Source of the DNA: Ornithodoros turicata
Taxonomy: Eukaryota > Arthropoda > Arachnida > Ixodida > Argasidae
Length of the DNA stretch: 64,000 nt
NCBI RefSeq assembly: GCF_037126465.1
Contig: NC_088201.1
Coordinates: forward strand, 197,478,403-197,542,402
Direction of reading: 5' to 3'
The notes beneath the pieces were generated by a model. It did no database searches, was not told the origin of the DNA, and saw only the letters and a list, made by a program, of their open reading frames with translations. A program made the position numbers and the translations under genes. Shown piece by piece: positions 21,232 through 29,236 of this stretch (positions are counted from its first letter, which is position 1; the number at the start of each line of letters is the position of its first letter).

Positions 21232-21666
21232 TTAAACGAGGTATTCCTCTTCAGTCATTTTTATTACCTTGAGATCGTTATGTACAAGGTTATTGTCAAA
21301 TAATGACATAATGCTTTTGAGTGAATAATTCTTGCAAAGACGTGAAGCAAATACGGAAACAAAGAGACCGCAGTGGGAGCTGTAGAGACTCTGTATACAC
21401 TTGTCACAATATTCGTCAACAGGTAGATCTAGCAATTCTTCTTCAATCGGTGGTAGACCAAAGCTGTCCACATAGATGAATCTATCATTGCGATCCATCA
21501 TGTACAACAACCAATGCTCTCCCGGGCCATCGTGTGGATGTGTATTAATGACAATAAAACCTTCTTCTTGAAGTGGCGAAACTCTGTCGACAGCGTAGGT
21601 TCCTCGATACATTCTCACAGTTTGAGGATTCATTGAAAACAATAATTCAAGGTCTAGAACGTCCAT
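21232..21666 (-). CDS. Polinton adenovirus-type cysteine protease (PRO)
   Basis: This 144-residue protein has the catalytic set of adenovirus maturation proteases: His51 in GEHWLLY, Asp67 in IYVDSFG, Gln92 in CIQSLYSS and Cys99 in SSHCGLF. In adenoviruses the enzyme cleaves capsid and core precursors during maturation; a similar role in Polinton particles is inferred. The gene is open and of usual length. It starts 3 bp after the stop of the major capsid gene on the same strand, so the two are probably co-transcribed. Confidence 0.9.
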   Translation of the reverse strand: MDVLDLELLFSMNPQTVRMYRGTYAVDRVSPLQEEGFIVINTHPHDGPGEHWLLYMMDRNDRFIYVDSFGLPPIEEELLDLPVDEYCDKCIQSLYSSHCGLFVSVFASRLCKNYSLKSIMSLFDNNLVHNDLKVIKMTEEEYLV

Positions 21667-21669
21667 GAT

Positions 21670-22997
21670 TTAATCCAAGTGAACTGCAAGGTCGGCATTG
21701 ACGGTCAATATCTTGGGGCTCTCACTTATAAGTATAATCGACACCGCGTGAGGCAATGGTTTTGCAAATTTAAGTTCAATTCTACAATTTCCCTTACGTA
21801 TGGGATTAAAATAACCACCAACGGACTCGTCTGCACTGAGGTTCCAATGCAATATGAAGGAATTAGTTTCATAATTCTGATAACGTAGCTCGACGCTTCT
21901 ATCATTCAGTTGAGATAAGAATTCATAGTAGCTCCCTCTGCATAGATCATTGTCCCAATCGTACGAGAGTTGTTTTCTATGTCCATCAATCGTTAGCGTT
22001 ACTGAACTCACATTGAAATGTTCAAAATTGAACGGACTCAACTTGAAGTCACCCTGATAGGCTTCGGTTCGTGTCATAACCATTGAGATACGATCTGGAA
22101 TGCGGTCAGTGTATAGATTATCAAATACTTCATCCACCGAGCCGGCAGTTAATGTTTTAATTTTGCTCTCTAAACCCCGCATAGTATAGCATGCTGGATG
22201 TTTCTTTAATATAGACTGGTGAGAGAGGAATGTTGCGTTAGTGACTTTGACTTTACGTAATGACAATACTGCATTGTGTATCTTGATTTGGTGTTGGTGT
22301 GTTTCTCCTGGACCAGTCAATAAGCGATGCGTATCGCTAGCGTGCACGGCGGATACCCTGACATCCAATCCAGGTAATAATAGCTTAATTTGATCTGTCA
22401 AATCTGTATTAACACGCATGACAACTTCGAATAGTTTACCACCACTTGTTCTAGAAAGGAGTGCTTTAGCAACTTTGGAATTTGGATTATTTGCAGCATA
22501 TTCACCTGAATCATAAATATACAAACCACAATCATCTACTGTTTTCTGAAGATGAGTATTCATGTATTCAGCAAAGTGTCAAGCATACATCGATAGGAAT
22601 TCAAACAATTTGATGATACTAATCGCTGATTGATATATACGTTAATATATTTAAACATTGCGGCTCCCAAGTTATTCACAGGGAATACAACATCATTGAC
22701 TATGCCATCCGCAGTTCTTGTATATGGATCACTTCCGTCACTTCTCAATATCTGCATAGTTAGTTTAATGTACATGCTAGAAACATCAAGATATAGATCT
22801 GAAAGATTGCTTATATTCCATTCAATTGTAGATTCGCCACCGGTAATTGTCGATATAGGGTAGAACAATTGATTCTCACATGATTCTATAGAGATTTGAG
22901 TTGGCGGGATTTGAAATAGCTCACACTCTCCCTTCAAAACCAGTTCGGACTGGGCGTGGATTACATTGACCAGTGACATGTTTGCGACTGAATACAA
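21670..22997 (-). pseudogene. Polinton major capsid protein, frameshifted
   Basis: Double jelly-roll capsid protein, similar to the family annotated in animals as F54H12.2-like. The N-terminal piece (22997-22560) has CELFQIPPTQISIESC, then FPVNNLGAAMFKYINVYIN. The C-terminal piece (22563-21670) has DQIKLLLPGLDVRV, SPFNFEHFNVSSVTLTIDG and GNCRIELKFAKPL. The two abut at a frameshift near 22560, where AATACATGAATACT repeats AATAC. Together they give about 440 codons, close to family length. The first Met used (22997) may be replaced by one 6 codons downstream (MSLVNV). Confidence 0.85.
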
Positions 22998-23130
22998 GTA
23001 TCACCCTCTCCTTTGTTTTATTTTTCAGTGCTTGCCAGACCACTTATATGACTCTTATTTCCGCTTTTCGCGAAGGCTTCGTGTTATCTCCCAAGCAGTG
23101 AACCCCAATGCGATTGTAAAAGTTGCCGCG

Positions 23131-23396
23131 AACGACCCGCCGCAATCAGTTATCTTGCCTTATTTCCCGTTTTGCCATATCTTGGCCCCCACTGCAAGCC
23201 ATGGACGGCTCCTTTTTCATAGTCAAACAATGGACAGCTGCATTGACGAAAATATTTGTTCCATGTCGCGAACGGCTCGCCGCAATCAGTTATCTTGCCT
23301 TATTTCCGTTTTACCATATCTTGCCCCCACTGCAAGCCTTCAACGGCTCCTTTTTCATAGTCAAACAATGGACAGCTGCATTGACGAAAATATTTA
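23131..23396. repeat. 140-bp tandem duplication inside the Polinton
   Basis: Two copies (23131-23270 and 23271-23396, the second about 14 bp short) are almost identical, differing by a few substitutions. They fill the gap between the capsid gene start and the end of the small basic gene, where the capsid promoter would be expected. The plus-strand open frame covering them is a by-product of the duplication. Confidence 0.85.
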
Positions 23397-23741
23397 TTCA
23401 CCACTCCAATCGGTTTGCTTGTCAAAGACATCTTTTCTTCTTCTTTTTCTACGTCTGCCGCCTCCGGCGAAATCTTTTAAGACTTGTGCTTTAAGCTCAG
23501 ATGCACTGTTTCTAATAGCTTCTTTCAAATGTTGTCCATCGGATAATTTCCGTGCGAGATTTTTTGCAGCATTTATTGCGGTCTTAGTAACATATGGTTG
23601 TGCTCAGCGCAGGAGTGGTAATGCAAACTTGCGCAATGATTTAAAGAATCCCCTACCCCTTTGGAACATTGGTCCTGAGTAAGGCGTAAGGCTGCCAAAT
23701 CCATTCCCATAGTGGATTTCTGGGATTTCTTTAAGAAACAT
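23394..23741 (-). pseudogene. Polinton small basic protein with in-frame stop
   Basis: From the ATG at 23741 the frame reads MFLKEIPEIHYGNGFGSL, then GPMFQRGRGFFKSLRKF, meets TGA at 23604-23606, and continues in the same frame with AINAAKNLARKLSDGQHL and ending in a cluster of Arg/Lys (GGGRRRKRRRK). This Gly/Arg-rich small protein next to the capsid genes is a recurring Polinton feature. By composition and position it resembles small DNA-condensing or cementing virion proteins, which is inference. The start overlaps the penton-like gene end by 11 bp. About 115 codons. Confidence 0.65.
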
Positions 23742-25023
23742 GTCTAAAGTGTAGAGCTAAAGCTGTTTTGCCTGGACCTTTGAAGTGGAGAGGACGACCA
23801 GAGTCGTCACACAACTTAATTGAAATGAAATTTATTTCATTATGCAATAGCTTAAAATATTGTATGTTTTGAAATGCATAATGAACGATATTGTCTTCCT
23901 TTGCAGAGTATGGGACTAATTTTAATATTGGAAACTTCTTTGCACCTAAATGCGATGATTCGATAATGTCACAATAAACTATAAAATGATGGAATAATGG
24001 TGTAAGCCTGAGGTGCGTGTTTCCAATTGTACTGCTCGAAAAAGTTGTAAGTGGTGCAAAACCCAACATATTAGATAGGTATTCTGATAGATGAATGGTA
24101 ACACCGTCATTTGGGTTGATAGTGCAGAGCTTTCTCTCGTTACTATATGTTAGTAGGGCTTTGCACTCTAATTGATTGTTGATTGTATGTAGCAGTAATT
24201 TCGGAGTTTCATAATGATCTGGTGGAATAGTTATTCTTTTTGTAACAAGTACTTCTTTCTCTATAATCAAGTCATATCTGCGTTCAAATGGATCTCCATA
24301 GTAGTAGGCTGTATCATCTTTTATATTAAAATTATTTAATCTGAGGAGATTCTTGAGCTGTTCTGGAATAGCAAAGAGACTGTGTAATGATTGTGACAAT
24401 CTATAACTATTCTCTTGGAATGTTACACTTGCTTCAATTTTGTGCGTTCTAAAAAAACGATTTAAGGTGGTCTTGATAGAACAACCTGGAATGAATGCGA
24501 TCAGGCCAGTTGAAGTAAGAACAGAAATTTCTTCTAGTATGCATAGGTGCGAAGCGATTTCCTCTCGAATGAATGTATCCTGACGAGGCACCTTAGAACC
24601 TATTATAGTATTCCCTTGAATGGATGACACTCGAATAGCCTCTTGCAAGTTTTCATCTATAAATTTAATTGACCGAATAGAATGTGGCAAACTTAATACA
24701 TATCTCCCGTCAATATATTTGAGAGAACTGTTCAAGTCTTCGAAAAGCTCTAGAAGGGCCATTTCAATGGTTTTTTTAACGACAATAGTCTCGCGAACCT
24801 CTGCAAAGTCTTTGTAATCAATCTGTATGACACTGTCATCACTCCGTGGTATATTATAGAATAGATTGCAAATGGATAGTTCTTGTAATCCAACTTCATA
24901 CTTTCCACTCAGTTGTAGGGGTGCATTCAAAGCAACTGTGTAATTGTCCAGTGTATTTGATGGATATAATTCAGTACAGTCATTGGATAGGAGGTACACA
25001 TAAAACTCAGAGCCTGGTAACAT
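23731..25023 (-). CDS. Polinton minor capsid (penton-like) protein
   Basis: Open frame of 430 residues from the chosen Met (MLPGSEFYVYLLSND). The opening FYVYLLSNDCTELYPSNTL followed by LSGKYEVGLQELSICN is the signature of Polinton minor capsid (single jelly-roll, penton base-like) proteins, and the end, GRPLHFKGPGKTALALHFRHV, matches the usual C-terminus. It should form the vertices of a putative capsid. The start overlaps the integrase 3' end by 17 bp; an in-frame Met at 25059 would overlap more and adds unlike sequence. No lesion is seen. Confidence 0.85.
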   Translation of the reverse strand: MLPGSEFYVYLLSNDCTELYPSNTLDNYTVALNAPLQLSGKYEVGLQELSICNLFYNIPRSDDSVIQIDYKDFAEVRETIVVKKTIEMALLELFEDLNSSLKYIDGRYVLSLPHSIRSIKFIDENLQEAIRVSSIQGNTIIGSKVPRQDTFIREEIASHLCILEEISVLTSTGLIAFIPGCSIKTTLNRFFRTHKIEASVTFQENSYRLSQSLHSLFAIPEQLKNLLRLNNFNIKDDTAYYYGDPFERRYDLIIEKEVLVTKRITIPPDHYETPKLLLHTINNQLECKALLTYSNERKLCTINPNDGVTIHLSEYLSNMLGFAPLTTFSSSTIGNTHLRLTPLFHHFIVYCDIIESSHLGAKKFPILKLVPYSAKEDNIVHYAFQNIQYFKLLHNEINFISIKLCDDSGRPLHFKGPGKTALALHFRHVS

Positions 25024-25954
25024 CTTGCACTGGAACCCACGAATTAAATGAATCGTCATAACCAGCCCACTTCACTTTATAATGAGTGACTCCATCAATT
25101 TTCTTACTGGATATAATTTTTTCAATTGGATATGGGTCATCAGTCTCTTTAATAACGCGCTCCAATTCGTTTGCATAATATGTGCCCTCTTCTTCTACAC
25201 CATCTGGGCCTGCAATGTAAAAGACAGGAGGATCTGTTTTCTTATACCTCGAAATTGTATAGATTATGTGAGACCAGTGTCCCGTATACCCCTTGTCAAA
25301 GACTGATCGATTTAATAGAACACGCACTTGCTGACCAATTTTGAATGGTATTGTGATGTCATCATCTTTTTTACTGTTTAGTCTATTGAAGAGTTCAACT
25401 TCGTTGCTTTCATTCACTTCATTCGGTGCCATTTTAATAGTTCTATGGTAAGAATTGTTATAATCTTCTATAATCTTTGGAAGAATTTTAATGTACTTGT
25501 GATGTCCTTTACTGCGGAAATAACGGAACAGGCGACCTTTAATAGTCCTAATGGCTCTTTCAGCTAGACAAGATTTAGTAATTGAAAAAGGATGAGAGAG
25601 GGTTATAGCATGTCGCCTACACCAAGCCTGCACATGTTTGTTGAAGAACTCAGACCCCTGATCTACTTGGATTAGTCGCGGTTTGCCTCTCTTTCGATAT
25701 ATCTTCATAAATCCTTTCTTCACATCTTCACCTCGCTTGGTCTTGAGAGGTGTGGCCATGACTTCCCTTGACAAACAGTCTATCACAAGCAATATGTAGG
25801 AGAATCCTTTATTGTATTTCTTGTATTGAATGAATGAAATGAGATCTGCTTGGTGGAGATCGTTCATATGTAGTGAGATGACTATTCTTCTTTTAAATCT
25901 GCATCTTGCATCTTTGTGGAGAGTGTAGACATCGTCGCGTTGTAATTCTTATAG
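25007..25954 (-). pseudogene. Polinton retroviral-type integrase with chromodomain, N-terminus broken
   Basis: DDE integrase that inserts the element with a 6-bp duplication. From the Met at 25867 (286 residues) the catalytic acids are Asp8 (QADLI), Asp69 (VDQGSEF) and Glu103 (CLAERAIRTIK), with 33 residues between the last two. The C-terminus (about 235-286) is a chromodomain: YPIEKIISSKKIDG, HYKVKWAGYDD, FNSWVP. Homologous sequence continues upstream in frame (DDVYTLHKDARCRFKRR) to a stop just beyond 25954, so the zinc-binding N-terminal domain is missing or in another frame. A usual Trp before QADL is His here. A small basic frame overlaps this region. Confidence 0.85.
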
Positions 25955-26034
25955 TGCTTCTTTCCTTGTGATTTTCGTGCCTTTTGATAACGTTTGACCC
26001 CTCCGAGCCCACCATCAGGTGACCTGTAGCTCAT
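25882..26034 (-). CDS. Small basic Polinton frame overlapping integrase
   Basis: Fifty residues beginning MSYRSPDGGLGGVKRYQKAR and rich in Lys/Arg. Its ATG overlaps the stop of the upstream gene as ATGA, which suggests a real gene. It overlaps the first 70 bp or so of the integrase frame in a different phase. Alternatively it is the frameshifted N-terminus of the integrase, although I see no His/Cys zinc motif in it. Confidence 0.4.
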   Translation of the reverse strand: MSYRSPDGGLGGVKRYQKARKSQGKKHYKNYNATMSTLSTKMQDADLKEE

Positions 26035-26555
26035 TCTTCTGAGAAATATTCTTCGTCCGAAGATGAAAGCAACTTTGTTCTTTGCGGCGACTTATAGGTC
26101 TCCCACAATATTTTCTTCTTTGATTTTCTTTTCTGCCTGATTTTATGCGATGGTAGAAGTTTTGACACCTTTACAAACCAAGCGGGCCTCACTCGATTAT
26201 GACCACAGAGGTACAATACCAATTCCATTATACTGGAGCCTTGAATGGCTTTGCCGTTATGAATGATTTCTCCTTTTTCATTCCATGACAAACTCCTTGG
26301 TAGCGTTGACACTATTCGTCTTACTTTTTTAATATTTATTTCATCTGGTAGAGAATCATAATCGAATTTTCTACTAATGCTTTCCGTCATTTGTAGTGGT
26401 TTTATTATCGGCGGATCTGTTTCTATTGTTGGTTTCAATTGATTTTTTATGGTGTAGTACATAGCTGTTAGCATACGTTTTACCTTTACATCTTCACTTT
26501 CATTAGATTTCAAAATAGTGTCCACTGGGTTTAATACCTCGATTTTTGTTGCCAT
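26031..26555 (-). CDS. Polinton-associated conserved protein
   Basis: 174 residues from the ATG at 26555, two bases after the previous stop. The core WNEKGEIIHNGKAIQGSSI followed by MELVLYLCG resembles a block that recurs in Polinton proteins (the G.I...G..I.GS.I pattern, recalled, not searched). The C-terminus is very basic (KIRQKRKSKKK), then acidic (SSSDEEYFSEE). The function is unknown; a role in packaging or core formation is conjecture. Confidence 0.6.
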   Translation of the reverse strand: MATKIEVLNPVDTILKSNESEDVKVKRMLTAMYYTIKNQLKPTIETDPPIIKPLQMTESISRKFDYDSLPDEINIKKVRRIVSTLPRSLSWNEKGEIIHNGKAIQGSSIMELVLYLCGHNRVRPAWFVKVSKLLPSHKIRQKRKSKKKILWETYKSPQRTKLLSSSDEEYFSEE

Positions 26556-26557
26556 TT

Positions 26558-26923
26558 TCAAACACCGGCTACTTTAGCTATAGCCCGCCCTGCTACACCA
26601 CCTAATATACTGGTCAAACCTGTTAGTAGCAGTGGGAGTAATGGAGCCAAACCTCCTCGTTGGCGATATAGAAACTTTTGTAGTTTTTTTGGCGATTTGT
26701 GCAATGTTTTATATGCAATGTATCGAACGGTGGCTTTATATTTCTTTAAATCTTTGTATAGTTTTGGTGAAAGTTTAACATTACCATTCAATATATTCTT
26801 ACAAACTTTGGAAAGAGCTTCAATGCTATGTGGAGGAGCCTCCCTCAAAATGTTTTCCCGTTCTTTTGGAGTACATGTTGCAAGCACTTTAAGGAAAGTT
26901 AAATGATGACGTAGACTTTTCAT
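26558..26923 (-). CDS. Polinton-associated small protein with hydrophobic C-terminus
   Basis: 121 residues. A helical basic N-terminal part (LRHHLTFLKVL, ALSKVCKNILNGNVKLS) is followed by a hydrophobic tail from about residue 92 (LAPLLPLLLTGLTSILGGV) that could span or enter a membrane. The LRRHL...KVC.NIL.GNV pattern is familiar from other Polintons. The ATG overlaps the ATPase stop (ATGA). Function unknown; the amphipathic tail is compatible with membrane disruption or a scaffold role, which is inference. Confidence 0.6.
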   Translation of the reverse strand: MKSLRHHLTFLKVLATCTPKERENILREAPPHSIEALSKVCKNILNGNVKLSPKLYKDLKKYKATVRYIAYKTLHKSPKKLQKFLYRQRGGLAPLLPLLLTGLTSILGGVAGRAIAKVAGV

Positions 26924-27546
26924 TTTGGTATGAAAACAAATTGTGACTCGAGCTTGGTTATACCCGTTCGCAATCTTTTATCAGACTGTGTAAGTGGATG
27001 TAGGTCAATCACTAGATAACCAAATGGTTTCTCTGTTGCCTGCTCGAATGCATTCATGAAGTATGGTAACTGTGATTTCCCATAGATTTGACGTCCTAGA
27101 AGTTCGAGTTGCGCTCGAGACCTTAAATTATTGAATAATATTATATATGTACTGTTGTGTGATAGGGTGCGATAGTTTACATCGTTGTGGAATAAGTATT
27201 GACAGAGAAAAATAATTGATGCATTCTTGTGATGTGATGCTCGCGTATAGAGATGAACCATATCCTGCATAACATTCTTTTCAGTCATGAGATCGTCAAC
27301 TATAATCAGTGTTGGTATGTTCTCATCCCATGTCTTTGGTAATTCTTTACTAAATGTAATTTTAGTGAATTCATTCTGCCAGCTAGCATCATATTTACTG
27401 ACATAAAATATTTGTTCGGGGACTACCGTGAATACTGATAAGTTTCTCAGGATGTTACAAACTAGGTAAGTTTTTCCTGACATGGAAGGTCCACATATAA
27501 TAATTCGCGCCGGGTGGATGAAAGAAAACGGTCTTATGTCCGACAT
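26920..27546 (-). CDS. Polinton packaging ATPase
   Basis: 208 residues from the chosen Met (MSDIRPFSFIHPARIIICG), which places the P-loop GPSMSGKT at 19-26, as is usual for the family. Walker B is TLIIVDDLM with Asp84/Asp85. It belongs to the FtsK/HerA-like A32-type DNA packaging ATPases found in Polintons and large DNA viruses. The in-frame extension upstream to 27624 adds hydrophobic, unlike sequence and is not used. The gene is open and is followed by two small genes at overlapping or 2-bp spacing. Confidence 0.88.
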   Translation of the reverse strand: MSDIRPFSFIHPARIIICGPSMSGKTYLVCNILRNLSVFTVVPEQIFYVSKYDASWQNEFTKITFSKELPKTWDENIPTLIIVDDLMTEKNVMQDMVHLYTRASHHKNASIIFLCQYLFHNDVNYRTLSHNSTYIILFNNLRSRAQLELLGRQIYGKSQLPYFMNAFEQATEKPFGYLVIDLHPLTQSDKRLRTGITKLESQFVFIPK

Positions 27547-27602
27547 TGTGTCGCAGAGGTAGAAATGAAACTGAAAATAAGATGAGTTGAAAACTAGATT
27601 TA

Positions 27603-27902
27603 TTACCATGTAGTGCTCCCCCAACCATCGATTTGATCAAATTGACTTTTCGCCGATTGTCGTTTGAGTGCGATGAGACGTTCGTGTGATAAAACACGCC
27701 TGATAGCGTCAGCTTTCGCTTCATAAATTTCTTGTTTCAGTCGCCATTTCTTCTCTTCGGTTGACTCAACCTCCTCCTCCTCCTCCTCCTGTTCCTTTCC
27801 AATGCATTGGCGAAAGAGCTTCCACATAATTATATTTGGGAGTGAGAAAGTTGATAGTTTGGGGAACGAATAGGAAAATGAGGAGCTGACCTTGTTCCAC
27901 AT
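27603..27902 (-). CDS. Small Polinton protein with Glu-rich coiled coil
   Basis: Up to 99 residues. A Met at 27827 (MWKLFRQCIGKEQ) gives 74 and may be the true start. A run of Glu encoded by (GAG)n leads into a charged helix (EEKKWRLKQEIYEAKADAI, RRVLSHERLIALKRQ) likely to form a coiled coil. No family is recognised. It lies upstream of the ATPase on the same strand and 76 bp from the divergent micro-exon gene. Confidence 0.45.
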   Translation of the reverse strand: MWNKVSSSFSYSFPKLSTFSLPNIIMWKLFRQCIGKEQEEEEEEVESTEEKKWRLKQEIYEAKADAIRRVLSHERLIALKRQSAKSQFDQIDGWGSTTW

Positions 27903-27977
27903 GTTCCAGAGGAGGTTTTATGATAATGAGGTTGAGCACATTTAAAGTGGAAGTTCCTTCCTGTCAGCACTTCAAAG

Positions 27978-28811
27978 ATGACTGACAAGAGTGGTAAGTT
28001 TTTGTTTTGCGGTGATGATGTTTTTCCCTCATGAATATTGTCTTTTCTCAGTGTACAGCAGCAGCCCCCTGTTTTTCTTTGAAAATGGTAAGGTATTATA
28101 ATGCTTATGAAAAAGTGTTCAAATTTTATTTCTTGTTTCAGATCATGAATCACCTCCACCGAGATGTATGTAATAAATTTGTTTAATTTTGACTTTAATA
28201 TATGACTTCCATTCCAGACGATTTTGGTGGAGCTACCGATTGGTCTAGTATGTACTAACATATGACTAAGTTTAGTTATTACTAATTGCATGTATCTTTT
28301 TAGCAAGTAGAGAAGAAGAAGCACGTCAATCGGAGTGTGAGTAAAAGTTACAGGATATGATTATGATAATAAATGAGATTCTCTTTCAGACGCTTGGGGT
28401 CCACCACCACAGCAGTGTATGTATTATTGGAGTTGATATTATTGTTGCTATAACGTTATTGTGATATTGAACTGTATATTTTCCAGATTATCCAGTGTGG
28501 CCGCAATATTGTATGTATTATTGAAAATAGAATATGATATTAAATGAGATTCTCTTTCAGACGCTTGAGGTCCACCACCATACTGTATGTATTATTGCAG
28601 TTGATATTATTGTTGCTGTAGCATTGTGATAATGAAATGTATATTTTCCAGATTATCCTGTATGGCCACAATATTGTATGTATTATTGAGTGCGATTATA
28701 GTATCATATAAAGATGAGTCGTCTTTCAGGTCGCTGGTGTGGGGGTCTGTAAGTGATCAATTGGTAAGCAATTTGACGAATGTTGATTTTATGTTTTCTT
28801 TCAGAATCTAG
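27978..28811 (+). CDS. Micro-exon gene, Pro/Tyr/Trp-rich protein with PPxY motifs
   Basis: Eleven exons: 27978-27993, 28052-28087, 28142-28165, 28218-28247, 28304-28336, 28390-28416, 28487-28510, 28561-28584, 28652-28675, 28730-28748, 28805-28811. Introns are 50-70 bp with GTAAG/GTATGT/GTGAGT donors and pyrimidine-AG acceptors. Exons 2-9 are 36, 24, 30, 33, 27, 24, 24 and 24 nt, all phase 1, so each may be skipped without a shift. The joined length is 264 nt, exactly 88 codons including the final TAG. Exon-level motifs: ESPPPRY (exons 3-4), YAWGPPPQQ (6), YYPVWPQY (7 and 9), GPPPY (8). Exon 8 has TGA at 28566-28568 where exon 6 has TGG. No signal peptide at the start. AATAAA follows 12 bp after the stop. 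Function unknown; PPxY motifs usually bind WW domains. Confidence 0.8.
28345..28690 (+). repeat. Tandem duplication of two micro-exons with introns
   Basis: The segment with exons 6 and 7 (about 28345-28515) is repeated as exons 8 and 9 (about 28520-28690). Introns are conserved as well as exons (TAAATGAGATTCTCTTTCAG and GTATGTATTATTG occur in both). The gene thus grew by unit duplication. Confidence 0.85.
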
Positions 28812-28823
28812 GGACATGGATAT

Positions 28824-28829
28824 AATAAA
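28824..28829 (+). terminator. Poly(A) signal of the micro-exon gene
   Basis: AATAAA lies 12 bases after the TAG, followed by a GT-rich stretch (TGTACTGTCTTGTGTTTTTG) about 20-40 bp further on, the usual downstream element. Confidence 0.7.
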
Positions 28830-28866
28830 TTTTGTATATTATCCACATGTACTGTCTTGTGTTTTT

Positions 28867-29230
28867 GTTTCTTCTATTACAGGTGGTGAAGGTTTTTCGG
28901 CTGGGTTTTTCTCCTTCACCTGATTGGCATCACAATTGGCAGACATCACAGTTGGCAGAATTCCCAGCACCATTGGCTTTACAATTGGCAACTTGATTGA
29001 CATTACAATTGGCAACTTGATTGGCATTTTAAATATATTTTTTTCACTCGTACTTTTTGTGTATGGCCCTTCTTTGCATGTTATAATCGCGCGGACAAGC
29101 CTCCGCACGCGCGCCGCGCGGTGAAAAAAACGCGCAGGGACGCGCCGCGCAGGGAAAAATACGCGCAGGGCTCAGGGGGTCCATGTCTCTAACTCTCATT
29201 GACGACGGCTCTCAACCTATCTTTACTACT
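28867..29230. repeat. Polinton right terminal inverted repeat
   Basis: Inverse of the left repeat with small indels, including about 10 extra bases (CTCATTGACG region) near the terminus and one extra iteration of the CAATTGGCA/CAGTTGGCA word. It ends CCTATCTTTACTACT and is followed by the AACCCC duplication. Confidence 0.93.
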
Positions 29231-29236
29231 AACCCC

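Larger units (their letters stand above)
16272..29230 (-). mobile_element. Polinton/Maverick, 12,959 bp, near complete
   Basis: The element begins AGTAGTAAAGATAGG and ends with the inverse CCTATCTTTACTACT. It is flanked by an exact 6-bp duplication AACCCC (16266-16271 and 29231-29236). The AG...CT ends and 6-bp target site are the Polinton standard. Inside are protein-primed polymerase B, adenovirus-type protease, major and minor capsid proteins, integrase, packaging ATPase and small conserved genes, almost all on the minus strand. Two spliced plus-strand units are extra. It is inserted in the P-element linker. Several genes carry single lesions. Confidence 0.95.

Noticed and set aside
22966..23682. 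Plus-strand 238-codon open frame
   Set aside because: It covers the 140-bp tandem duplication and the antisense of the small basic Polinton gene; it has no domain and arises from the repeat.
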